DNA from: an uncultured Prevotella sp.
Lineage (GTDB): Bacteria > Bacteroidota > Bacteroidia > Bacteroidales > Bacteroidaceae
Length of the DNA: 40,774 nucleotides
Direction: 5' to 3'
NCBI GenBank assembly: GCA_900543975.1
Contig: UQTI01000021.1
Location: forward strand, 1 to 40,774
Below, one piece after another: positions 31,845 to 39,816 of the stretch (position 1 is its first letter; each line of letters starts with the position of its first letter). The notes below the pieces were generated by a model. That model did no database searches and was not told the origin of the DNA. It saw nothing but the letters and a program-made list of their open reading frames with translations. A program made the position numbers and the translations under genes.

Positions 31845-32672
31845 ATGGATAACAAAACGAACATTCCTTACAAGATGATAGCCCTCGACCTCGACGGCAC
31901 TCTTACAAATCATGAAAAGATGGTGACGCCAAAGACGCGTGAGGCTCTGCTCAGAGCACAGGAGCGCGGGGCTGTCATTGTGCTGGCATCGGGACGGCCG
32001 ACCTACGGCATTGAACCCGTGGCAGAATGTCTGGAACTGGAGAGTAGGGGAGGATATATTCTTTCTTATAACGGAGGAAAGATTGTGGACTGCAAGACGC
32101 GCGAGGAACTTTACTCGAAGTTTCTTCCTGCCGATGTCATTCCGGTGCTCTATAGCTACGCACGCAGCCACGGCTATGCCCTGCTCGGATATGTGGGCAA
32201 CGAGATAGTGACGGAGATGCCTTTTGACGAGTATGTGCAGGAGGAGTCGCGCATAAACAAGATGCCTGTGCGACGTGTGGAGAACCTGCTCGCTAACCTT
32301 GAGGCCCATCCTACCAAACTGCTGATGACGGGTGACCCGGCAAAGATGATTGTGGCTGAGGAGGAGCTGTCGCGTCTTGTGGGCAACCGCATGGATGTGT
32401 TTCGCTCAGCACCGTTTTTCATCGAACTGGTTCCGCAGGGCATAGACAAGGCTCAGTCGTTGCTCCGCTTGCTTGGCAAGCTCAACCTCTCGCAGCAGGA
32501 TCTCATGGCCTTCGGCGATGGCTACAACGACCTGTCCATGCTCAAGCTCGCTGCCATGGGTGTGGCGATGGAGAACGCTGCTCCCGAGGTGCGTGCCGAG
32601 GCCGACTGGGTGACGCTCTCCAACGAGAACGACGGCGTGGCTCACGCCCTTGAGCAGTGGAACATGCTCTAA
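31845..32672 (+). CDS. Cof-type HAD-IIB family phosphatase
   Basis: The 275-residue protein is a haloacid-dehalogenase hydrolase of the Cof/IIB subfamily, which dephosphorylates sugar phosphates and other small phosphoesters. Motif I is ALDLDGTLT (Asp15 nucleophile and Asp17), motif II ASGRP (Ser49), motif III Lys202 in GIDKAQSL, and motif IV AFGDGYNDLSML (Asp225 and Asp229). The C2B cap lies between about 85 and 195. The exact substrate cannot be inferred. It follows the exported peptidase after a terminator-like hairpin and ends in a perfect 16-bp-stem terminator. Confidence 0.95.
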   Translation: MDNKTNIPYKMIALDLDGTLTNHEKMVTPKTREALLRAQERGAVIVLASGRPTYGIEPVAECLELESRGGYILSYNGGKIVDCKTREELYSKFLPADVIPVLYSYARSHGYALLGYVGNEIVTEMPFDEYVQEESRINKMPVRRVENLLANLEAHPTKLLMTGDPAKMIVAEEELSRLVGNRMDVFRSAPFFIELVPQGIDKAQSLLRLLGKLNLSQQDLMAFGDGYNDLSMLKLAAMGVAMENAAPEVRAEADWVTLSNENDGVAHALEQWNML

Positions 32673-32691
32673 GAACAAGAAATCTTAAAGA

Positions 32692-32768
32692 AATAGGGAC
32701 AATGCTTAGATAGCGGCTTTAGGCCTCTCATTTAAAGCATTGTCCCTATTGTCTCTATTGTCTTTTAA
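32692..32768. terminator. Terminator with 16-bp perfect stem plus dispersed GACAATAG repeat copy 2
   Basis: AATAGGGACAATGCTT (32692-32707) is exactly complementary to 32735-32750. The right side runs into GTCTCTATTGTCTTTT, the reverse complement of the repeat at 14282-14310. It separates the HAD gene from convergent rmuC. Confidence 0.85.
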
Positions 32769-32810
32769 AACAGCTCAATAGGCTTTCAACCTTTCCATTG
32801 TCTTAAAAAT

Positions 32811-34454
32811 CTAATTGTCATCCTGGTCGTCTGCCGGTGGAGCAAGGGCAGCAACCTCGTCAATGTCGATGAGCTGCGGCAGCGGGTTCTTGTCGCTCTG
32901 CTTGGCTCCGAGCTTTTGGAGCTTGGCACAGGTCTGCAGGATGCTTTGGCCGCTGGGCTGAAGCTTGCGCTCGGCATCGTCGTAGGCTGTTGTGGCTGTC
33001 TTTAGCGCCTTGCCTATGGCGGTGTATTTTTTCATGAATTGTCCCACGCGGTCAAGCATCTCGTTTGCCAGACGGTAGACCTGCTCGTGGTTCTCGGCTT
33101 GACGTATCTGGGTCCATGTGAGCGAGATGATGCGCAGGGCAGCGAAGAGCGTCTGCTCATCGGCAATGAACACATTCTGTTCCATGGCCTTGCGCCACAG
33201 GTCGGGTTGGGCGTTGAGAGCCGTCCAGAGAGCGCCTGTGTGGGGGACGAACATGATGACGTAGTCCATGCGCACCTTGGGCGGCTGGACGTATGCCGAA
33301 TAGTCTTTTGTCGAGAGCTCTTTGACGTGCTTCTGCAAGCTGTCGATGTGGATCTTGAGGAACCGCTGGCGGTCGGCCTCGTTGTCGGCGTTGGCATAGT
33401 CGAGGAAGGCGGTGAGCGACACCTTCGAGTCGATGATCACCTCGCGTCGCTGGTCGAGATGCAAGATGACATCGGGGCGCAGCGTTGCGCCATCGTCGGT
33501 ATGCACCGTGTTGCCCTGCGCGTCGCGTATGACGGCCTGGGTGTCGTAGTGGATGCCGCGCACCAGACCCTGTGAGGTGAGCAACTCGTCGAGCACAGCC
33601 TCGCCCCAGTCGCCTTGCACCTTGCTGCCATGCTTCAGGGCGTTGGCAAGCTCCTCGGCACTCTTCTTGGCTGCCATGGCCTGTTGCATGCTTCGCTCAA
33701 TGTTGTCTTTGAGCACGCTGCTCATCTCCGTCTGTTTGAGCGTGGTGTCGGCCATGGTCTGCTTCATCTTGTCAATGGTCTCGCGCAGAGGGTTGACAAT
33801 CTGTCCGAGCTGCTGGTTGCTTGAGTCGGCAAACTCTTTCTGACGGTCTTTCAGCATGTCGGCAGTGGCGTTCTTCATCTGCTCGCTCATGCGGGCCATG
33901 GTTTCGTTGAAGCGCTGCTCCTGACCTTTCATGATGTCGTTCCAAGCCGCGTCTTTCTCGGCGAGGGCCTTTTGCTGTTGTGCCTCGGCTTCGGCCTTTG
34001 TCTTGGCAAGCAGATTGCCGGCTTCTTTCTTTGTGGTCTCCAGCTGTTCGCTTGCCTCTTTCTTTACGGCCTCCAGCTGCTGCTGCGCCTCTGCCTTGGT
34101 TTTGGCAAGCTGTTCGCTTGCCTCTTTCTTTAAGGTTTCAAGCTGATGCTGCGCTTCTGCCTTTGTTGCCTCAAGACGTTCGCTTGCTTCTCTCTTTGCG
34201 ATGTCGAGTTGTTGTTGAGCTTCGGCTTTGGCGTTGTTCATGTTCTGCTGTGCCTCGGCCTTGGCGCTTTCCAGTCGGCGTTCGGCCTCCTCCTTTACAG
34301 CAGCCAGCTGTCTTTGCGCCTCGTCTTTTGTCTCGTCGGCCTGTTTTGTGAGCATCTCGTTTTTGGTGATGAGAGCTTGTTGACGGCTTTTCTGTGCAAG
34401 CCAACCAATGATGCAGCCCACGATGAGGGCCGCAATGCTTATTGCTATTTCCAT
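32811..34454 (-). CDS. rmuC: DNA recombination protein RmuC
   Basis: RmuC limits short-repeat recombination and carries a restriction-endonuclease-like fold. The 547-residue protein starts with one membrane helix (about 4-22, IAISIAALIVGCIIGWL). A long coiled coil (about 25-190) is built from nearly identical blocks such as KKEASEQLAKTKAEAQQQLE, and the RmuC domain follows (about 255-520), with VQGDWGEAVLDELLTSQGL, RPDVILHLDQRREVIIDSKVSL and YVIMFVPHTGAL. The DSK motif matches the nuclease-like core. The coiled-coil blocks are repeated in the DNA too, so the gene may vary in length between strains. It diverges from ddh. Confidence 0.95.
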   Translation of the reverse strand: MEIAISIAALIVGCIIGWLAQKSRQQALITKNEMLTKQADETKDEAQRQLAAVKEEAERRLESAKAEAQQNMNNAKAEAQQQLDIAKREASERLEATKAEAQHQLETLKKEASEQLAKTKAEAQQQLEAVKKEASEQLETTKKEAGNLLAKTKAEAEAQQQKALAEKDAAWNDIMKGQEQRFNETMARMSEQMKNATADMLKDRQKEFADSSNQQLGQIVNPLRETIDKMKQTMADTTLKQTEMSSVLKDNIERSMQQAMAAKKSAEELANALKHGSKVQGDWGEAVLDELLTSQGLVRGIHYDTQAVIRDAQGNTVHTDDGATLRPDVILHLDQRREVIIDSKVSLTAFLDYANADNEADRQRFLKIHIDSLQKHVKELSTKDYSAYVQPPKVRMDYVIMFVPHTGALWTALNAQPDLWRKAMEQNVFIADEQTLFAALRIISLTWTQIRQAENHEQVYRLANEMLDRVGQFMKKYTAIGKALKTATTAYDDAERKLQPSGQSILQTCAKLQKLGAKQSDKNPLPQLIDIDEVAALAPPADDQDDN

Positions 34455-34515
34455 GAAACGGTTCGTTTGTTTTGTTTAGAATGTGGTTTCCATATCCAGA
34501 TATGGTTTCTTTATG

Positions 34516-34523
34516 CAAAAGTA
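34516..34523 (-). promoter_or_regulatory. Probable -7 promoter element for rmuC
   Basis: The minus strand reads TACTTTTG, fitting TAnnTTTG, about 60 bp upstream of the rmuC start. No convincing TTTG -33 box was identified. Confidence 0.45.
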
Positions 34524-34661
34524 AGCATTATTTTCCAACTAATGTGCTTCGACGCTTACATTTTATTCTTTTTGAACGTTCTTTAATGACAAATTGTAAA
34601 TTTTCCCATTTTTGAAAACATAAAAATGGGCGTGTTATGATTGATTGTCGATGGAAACATG

Positions 34662-34669
34662 TAAATTTG
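34662..34669 (+). promoter_or_regulatory. Probable -7 promoter element for ddh
   Basis: TAAATTTG fits TAnnTTTG, with ATTG 18 bp upstream as a weak -33 box. The leader to 34777 is about 100 bases, A-rich, without a recognisable fold. The rest of the 322-bp divergent gap (34455-34776) holds nothing else I can identify. Confidence 0.5.
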
Positions 34670-34776
34670 CAAATCGAAAACCGACACAAACGGCAACAAA
34701 CGAAAAACAACGAAAGAAAACGAGACAACAATAAAAGAAACAGCAGAACAAAAAAACAATTTAATAAAAGAACAAT

Positions 34777-35676
34777 ATGAAGAAAATTAGAGCTGCCGTA
34801 GTGGGTTACGGCAACATTGGCCGCTACGCCCTTGAGGCTCTTGAGGCTGCCAACGATTTTGAGGTGGCTGGCATAGTGCGCCGTCACGGTGCAGAGAACA
34901 AGCCAGCAGAGCTGGAACAGTATGAGGTGGTGAAGGACATTCGTGAGTTGAAGGATGTTGATGTGGCCATTCTTGCCACACCGACACGTTCTTGTGAGGA
35001 GTATGCGAAACAGATCCTGCCCCTTGGCATCAACACCGTCGATAGCTTCGACATTCACACCTCTATCGTCGACTATCGCCGCACCTTGCAGCCTATATGC
35101 AAGGAGCACGGAGCCGTGGCTGTCATTGCTGCCGGATGGGATCCGGGATCAGACAGCATCGTGCGCAGCCTGATGCAGAGCCTTGCACCCAAGGGCTTGA
35201 GCTACACCAACTTCGGTCCCGGCATGTCAATGGGACACAGCGTGTGCGTGCGCTCAAAGGAGGGCGTTAAGAACGCTCTCTCGATGACCATTCCAAAGGG
35301 CGAGGGCTTGCACCGCCGCATGGTGTATGTGGAGCTTGAGGACGGCGCAAAGCTTGAGGATGTGACGGCTGCCATAAAGGCTGATCCTTATTTTGCAAAC
35401 GACGAGACTCATGTGTTTGCTGTGCCTTCTGTTGATGCTGTGCGCGACATGGGCCACGGCGTGAACCTCGTGCGTAAGGGTGTGAGCGGAAAGACACAGA
35501 ACCAGCGTCTGGAGTTTAACATGAGCATCAACAACCCTGCCCTCACAGGTCAGGTGCTTGTGAACGTGGCTCGCGCTTCAATGAAACAGCAGCCCGGCTG
35601 CTACACCATGGTCGAGATTCCTGTTATCGACATGCTCGAAGGCGACCGCGAGGAGCTGATCGCTCATCTGGTGTAA
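34777..35676 (+). CDS. ddh: meso-diaminopimelate D-dehydrogenase
   Basis: Ddh makes meso-diaminopimelate from tetrahydrodipicolinate, ammonia and NADPH in one step, supplying peptidoglycan cross-links and lysine. The 299-residue sequence has the NADP-binding GYGNIG (10-15) and RRHGAEN after strand 2. ATPTRSCEEYAKQIL, NTVDSFDIH, AAGWDPGSDS and NFGPGMSMGHS are close to the characterised dehydrogenases. The length is normal. It lies alone between rmuC and the kinase group, with its own promoter-like element and a good terminator, so it is probably a single-gene unit. Confidence 0.96.
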   Translation: MKKIRAAVVGYGNIGRYALEALEAANDFEVAGIVRRHGAENKPAELEQYEVVKDIRELKDVDVAILATPTRSCEEYAKQILPLGINTVDSFDIHTSIVDYRRTLQPICKEHGAVAVIAAGWDPGSDSIVRSLMQSLAPKGLSYTNFGPGMSMGHSVCVRSKEGVKNALSMTIPKGEGLHRRMVYVELEDGAKLEDVTAAIKADPYFANDETHVFAVPSVDAVRDMGHGVNLVRKGVSGKTQNQRLEFNMSINNPALTGQVLVNVARASMKQQPGCYTMVEIPVIDMLEGDREELIAHLV

Positions 35677-35720
35677 GGACCGGTCGACTGACAAGAACAA
35701 GATAAGAACAAGATAGGGAA

Positions 35721-35768
35721 AGGCAGCAACCGATGCTCTTTTGTAAAGCTACGGTTGTTGCCTTTTTT
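35721..35768 (+). terminator. Terminator of ddh
   Basis: AGGCAGCAACCG pairs with CGGTTGTTGCCT, followed by a run of eight T. An 11-bp tandem duplication AAGAACAAGAT (35693-35714) lies just before it, 16 bp after the stop codon. Confidence 0.9.
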
Positions 35769-35905
35769 TTGCATACCTACTTGTTTCAAAATTCTTAATC
35801 ACAAAATTTCAAAAATCTTAATCACAAAATTTTGCCGTTTAATCATCTCAGAGCTACAAACAACCACAAAATAATGACGTTTAATCAATTGGACGAAAAT
35901 GGCTA

Positions 35906-35937
35906 TTTGCACAATTGCCTTTTTTTTCGTAATTTTG
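35906..35937 (+). promoter_or_regulatory. Promoter of the kinase gene
   Basis: TTTG (35906-35909) and TAATTTTG (35930-35937) are separated by 20 bp. The start codon at 35988 follows a leader of about 45 bases. The rest of the 311-bp gap from 35677 holds the ddh terminator and AT-rich sequence. Confidence 0.75.
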
Positions 35938-35987
35938 AAATCAGATAACAGATATCTAAACCCCACAATAGAACAAAACAATCTAAT

Positions 35988-37637
35988 ATGGCAACGGACA
36001 ACAACATGACAAGCGCACTGCCTGACGGCACATTGCTGCGCAGCGCCACTACAACATACAAGATTGTAAGAACGTTAGGACAAGGCTCTTTCGGAATAAC
36101 GTATCTTGCAGAGATGAACAATGACGGCACGGCAAACGCGTCAACGGCGGCTGTCTACGTCACGGTGAAAGAGTTCTTTATGAGCAAAATTAACGGACGT
36201 AAGGGAACAGCCGTGACAAACAGCGATGCTGAAGGCTTTTTCGATTATTACAAAAAGCGCTTTATCAAGGAGGCACAGAACCTGAAGAGCCTTAACCATG
36301 AGCATATAGTGAAGGTGGCGGAAGCGTTTGAGTGTAACGGAACGGCTTATTATGCCATGGAATATATTGACGGCGAAACGCTCAGAGGCCTAATCAGCCG
36401 CAAAGGGCGCTTGAGGGAACAAGAGGCTATCGACATTACCTTACAGGTGGCTGATGCTCTAAGCTATATGCACAACCGCAAGATGTTGCATCTTGACCTC
36501 AAACCGTCGAACATCATGATGCGCAGCGGTGAGGCTGTGCTCATCGACTTTGGACTGTCTAAGCAGTTTAACCAAAGTGGGGAGCCGGAATCGAGCACCA
36601 CCATTGGGCTCGGCACGCCGGGATATGCTCCTATAGAACAGGCAAACTATCATGAGCACAGCGGATTGCCAGCAACGCTTGACATCTATGCCCTCGGTGC
36701 CACGATGATGAAGATGCTGACAGGCGTTGGTGAGATGCCAACGGCTTCAGATATCTTGAACGACGGCTTCCCGTTCGGCTTGTTCGCTCAGGCTGGCGTC
36801 AGTGAAAAGACAACTGCTGTCGTGAATAAAGCAATGGCGCCGATGAGCAAGGCACGTTACCAAACTGTTGAGGAGCTGGCACAGGCTCTATCTGGCAAAA
36901 CGGGAAAAGACAACGAAGAAACGGAGATAAGAAGCAATGAAGAGAAAACAAGCTTCGGACGAATTGTCTCCACTCTGCTGACAATTGTGATTTGCATCGT
37001 AATAGGAGCGCTCGTCTTGAATTATGCTGTCGGTTCATGCAATGGCAGTGAAGGCAGAGACGACACCGCAGCAGTTGACGCACAAACCACCAGCAACAGC
37101 GGAAAAACAGAACAAGCAACATCACCAAAAGCCGTTGACCTCGGTCTGCCAAGTCGCACCCTTTGGGCTGACCGTAACCTCGGTGCTGCTGACATACATT
37201 CTGATGGACCACATTATGCTTTCGGCACCACTGTGTCTAAAGACGATTATCCAATGAATACAGGTGAAGAATTCGATGGCGAGGAAAGCATTATCGGAAC
37301 CTCACACGATGTGGCAACTCAGAAACAGGGAGAGGCATGGCAACTGCCTTCAAAAGAACAATTTGAGGAGCTGATAAACGTGTGTTCGTGCAAGAGTGTG
37401 TCTGGAGGCTACGAGTTTACAGGACCTAACGGCAAAACATTGTTTTTTCCTGCTTCAAAAGGCAATGACGGTAACGGTTATTATTGGTCGGGGGAAAAAG
37501 GATATGTTTTAGAATTACAGGATGTGAATCAAGAAACTCCTACAATATATGTACAGTCTAATTTTGCTGCATATTGCGGCTTGTCAATCAGACCCGTTCG
37601 TCAAATGCGAAGCCATGCTGTCTATGGATTAGAATAA
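35988..37637 (+). CDS. Transmembrane Ser/Thr protein kinase with outer FISUMP-like module
   Basis: A eukaryotic-type Ser/Thr kinase occupies residues 24-300. It has the glycine loop LGQGSFGITYLAE (30-42), Lys61 in VTVKEFF, the catalytic loop HLDLKPSNIMM with Asp170, Lys172 and Asn175, the DFG of IDFGLSK (187-189), and GTPGYAPIEQ (209-218). The kinase should be active. A charged linker leads to one membrane helix (about 325-347). The outer part (about 382-540) starts VDLGLPSRTLWADRNLGAA and continues with WQLPSKEQFEELINVCSC, FPASKGNDGNGYYWSGE and LSIRPVRQ, the FISUMP-like module of Bacteroidales surface proteins. That is a sensor-like arrangement, although the ligand is unknown. The gene 30 bp downstream encodes a small membrane protein, probably in the same operon. 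Confidence 0.93.
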   Translation: MATDNNMTSALPDGTLLRSATTTYKIVRTLGQGSFGITYLAEMNNDGTANASTAAVYVTVKEFFMSKINGRKGTAVTNSDAEGFFDYYKKRFIKEAQNLKSLNHEHIVKVAEAFECNGTAYYAMEYIDGETLRGLISRKGRLREQEAIDITLQVADALSYMHNRKMLHLDLKPSNIMMRSGEAVLIDFGLSKQFNQSGEPESSTTIGLGTPGYAPIEQANYHEHSGLPATLDIYALGATMMKMLTGVGEMPTASDILNDGFPFGLFAQAGVSEKTTAVVNKAMAPMSKARYQTVEELAQALSGKTGKDNEETEIRSNEEKTSFGRIVSTLLTIVICIVIGALVLNYAVGSCNGSEGRDDTAAVDAQTTSNSGKTEQATSPKAVDLGLPSRTLWADRNLGAADIHSDGPHYAFGTTVSKDDYPMNTGEEFDGEESIIGTSHDVATQKQGEAWQLPSKEQFEELINVCSCKSVSGGYEFTGPNGKTLFFPASKGNDGNGYYWSGEKGYVLELQDVNQETPTIYVQSNFAAYCGLSIRPVRQMRSHAVYGLE

Positions 37638-37666
37638 GAAAAAGAATCATTTAAAAAGTTTTAATT

Positions 37667-38020
37667 ATGGAGAATAATAACAATCCCCTCATTACACTGC
37701 TGGTAGGCGCTATTGCAGCAGTGGTTGTAGCCCTTATATGGGCAGGTCTTTCAATTTGGTTGGAAAGCGAATATGCCGCAATAATGGCTTTAGGCATGGC
37801 CTTGATAGGCGGTGCTGTGAGGATGACAGTTCCCGAGAAATCGGTGCTCGGCGCAATAGTGGCTTTGGTGATGTGTCCTGCCGCCGTAGCGGTTTATAGC
37901 ATTATGCTTGAGAGTTTCGGATATGAATATTCTGATGGCGACACGACGAAATATGTGTGGCTGATATTTGGCGCTATTGCAGGAGCGTTTATCGGTTACA
38001 ACAAGCCAGAAAACAACTGA
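37667..38020 (+). CDS. Small multi-pass membrane protein of unknown function
   Basis: I do not recognise this 117-residue protein. It has three to four hydrophobic segments (about 8-31, 38-50, 60-80 and 96-112). A short acidic loop YEYSDGDTTKY precedes the last, and the polar ends are MENNNN and NKPENN. Gly and Ala in the helices suggest tight packing. It starts 29 bp after the kinase gene on the same strand with no terminator between, so a partner or target of the kinase is the natural guess, but nothing in the sequence proves it. Confidence 0.8.
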   Translation: MENNNNPLITLLVGAIAAVVVALIWAGLSIWLESEYAAIMALGMALIGGAVRMTVPEKSVLGAIVALVMCPAAVAVYSIMLESFGYEYSDGDTTKYVWLIFGAIAGAFIGYNKPENN

Positions 38021-38076
38021 TCGGTTTGATTGGTTACAATTAACAGATAAAATGGTGATGTGATAAATTTTTTTGT

Positions 38077-38084
38077 TAATTTTG
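38077..38084 (+). promoter_or_regulatory. -7 promoter element of the GNAT-nitrilase gene
   Basis: TAATTTTG fits TAnnTTTG and lies 36 bp before the start codon. A clear -33 TTTG is absent at the usual distance. Confidence 0.55.
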
Positions 38085-38120
38085 CACCTTGTATTAAGAT
38101 AACAAACGTTTATTTGTTTT

Positions 38121-39659
38121 ATGGAATCCAATCTTAAAATAAACAAGGTAGAGCTGCGCAACCTTCGGATGGAGGACTACGATCAGCTGGCTGGTTCGTT
38201 CAAACGAATTTATGCAGACCATGATGTGTTCTGGACTCATGCCCAGATCAAGAAGCTTATAACCATCTTCCCCGAGGGACAGGTGGTCATTGTGGTGGAC
38301 GACAAGATTGTGGGCTGTGCCCTCAGCATCATCGTCGACTATAACATGGTGAAGGGTGATCACACCTACGCCAAGGTGACAGGCAACGAGACGTTTAACA
38401 CGCATAATCCTAACGGCAACATATTGTACGGCATCGAGGTGTTCATTCACCCCGACTATCGCGGTCTGCGATTGGGTCGACGCATGTATGAATATCGCAA
38501 GGAGCTGTGCGAGAAGCTTAACCTCAAGGCCATTATGTTTGGAGGTCGCATACCTAACTATTATAAGTATGCCGACACCATGCGCCCGAAAGAGTATATT
38601 GAGAAGGTGCGCTCACGCGAGATTTATGACCCGGTGCTCACGTTCCAGCTGTCGAACGATTTTCATGTGCGCCGCGTGATACGCAACTATCTGCCTAACG
38701 ACGAGGAGTCGAAACACTGCGCAACGTTGTTGCAGTGGGATAACATCTACTATCAGCCGCAAACCGACTCGTATGTGGAGAAACGTCCAACGGTGAGAGT
38801 GGGTCTGGTGCAATGGCAGATGCGTCCTTATAAGGACGTGGACGACCTGTTTGAACAGGTGGAGTTTTTTGTCGACTCTGTGAGCGACTATAAGAGCGAC
38901 TTCGTGCTCTTCCCCGAATATTTCAACGCGCCCCTCATGGCCAAGTTTAACGACATGGGTGAGGCACAGTCGATCCGCGGATTGGCGCAATATACCGAGC
39001 AAATCCGTGACCGTTTCGTGGAGCTGGCAATCAGCTACAACATCAACATCATAACAGGCTCCATGCCTTATGTGAAGGAAGATGGCGGACTGTACAATGT
39101 GGGATTCCTCTGTCGTCGCGATGGCTCTTACGACATGTACGAGAAAATTCATGTCACACCCGACGAGCAAAAGAGCTGGGGCTTGAGCCAAGGCAACCGT
39201 GTGCAGACTTTCGACACCGACTGTGGAAAGATTGGCATCCTCATCTGTTATGACGTCGAGTTCCCCGAGCTGTCGCGCATCATGGCTGAGGACGGCATGC
39301 AGATCTTGTTTGTGCCGTTCAACACCGACACGCAGAACGCTTATGCCCGTGTGAAGGTGTGTGCTCAGGCAAGAGCTGTGGAGAACGAGTGTTATGTGGC
39401 CATCGCGGGAAGTGTGGGTAACTTGCCGCGCGTTCACAACATGGACATCCAGTATGCGCAGTCGGCTGTGTTCACACCCTGCGACTTCGCTTTCCCCACC
39501 GACGGCAAGCGTGCCATGGCAACACCAGGCACAGAGCAGATCCTCGTTGCCGACTGTGACCTGACGCTCCTTAATGAGCTTCACACCTACGGCAGCGTGC
39601 GCAACCTGCGTGACCGCCGCAACGACCTCTATGAGCTGAGGATGAAGAAGGATAGATAA
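38121..39659 (+). CDS. GNAT acetyltransferase-carbon-nitrogen hydrolase fusion
   Basis: The 512-residue protein joins an N-terminal GNAT-type acetyltransferase domain (about 8-190) to a nitrilase-superfamily domain (about 228-500). The GNAT core shows GNILYGIEVFIHPDYRGLRLGRRMYEYRKELC, an acetyl-CoA site of RGxxxGRRxY type. The nitrilase catalytic triad is complete: Glu266 in LFPEYFNAP, Lys342 in YEKIHVTP, and Cys376 in LICYDVEFPE. Fusions of this layout are known in Bacteroidetes and Bacillus (YhcX type), and they probably act on amides or N-acylated amines; the substrate is not known. It has its own -7 element, so it may not belong to the kinase operon. Confidence 0.95.
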   Translation: MESNLKINKVELRNLRMEDYDQLAGSFKRIYADHDVFWTHAQIKKLITIFPEGQVVIVVDDKIVGCALSIIVDYNMVKGDHTYAKVTGNETFNTHNPNGNILYGIEVFIHPDYRGLRLGRRMYEYRKELCEKLNLKAIMFGGRIPNYYKYADTMRPKEYIEKVRSREIYDPVLTFQLSNDFHVRRVIRNYLPNDEESKHCATLLQWDNIYYQPQTDSYVEKRPTVRVGLVQWQMRPYKDVDDLFEQVEFFVDSVSDYKSDFVLFPEYFNAPLMAKFNDMGEAQSIRGLAQYTEQIRDRFVELAISYNINIITGSMPYVKEDGGLYNVGFLCRRDGSYDMYEKIHVTPDEQKSWGLSQGNRVQTFDTDCGKIGILICYDVEFPELSRIMAEDGMQILFVPFNTDTQNAYARVKVCAQARAVENECYVAIAGSVGNLPRVHNMDIQYAQSAVFTPCDFAFPTDGKRAMATPGTEQILVADCDLTLLNELHTYGSVRNLRDRRNDLYELRMKKDR

Positions 39660-39701
39660 CCAAACCCCATGTGGGCTTTCATATAAAAGCTTAAAAATAA
39701 A

Positions 39702-39740
39702 AACTCCTCCAAGGACAGCGATCCTTGAAGGAGTTTTTTT
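39702..39740. terminator. Bidirectional terminator between convergent genes
   Basis: AACTCCT...AAGGA pairs with TCCTT...AGGAGTT across a 6-base loop, with a run of A on the left and eight T on the right. It serves the GNAT-nitrilase gene and the convergent fimbrillin-like gene. Confidence 0.88.
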
Positions 39741-39816
39741 AGGTCTTGCTCTTTATGCGTCAATTGCAAGTTGCGTTATAGTTTCCAATGGAGGATATGC
39801 ATGCAATTGGGGCATT

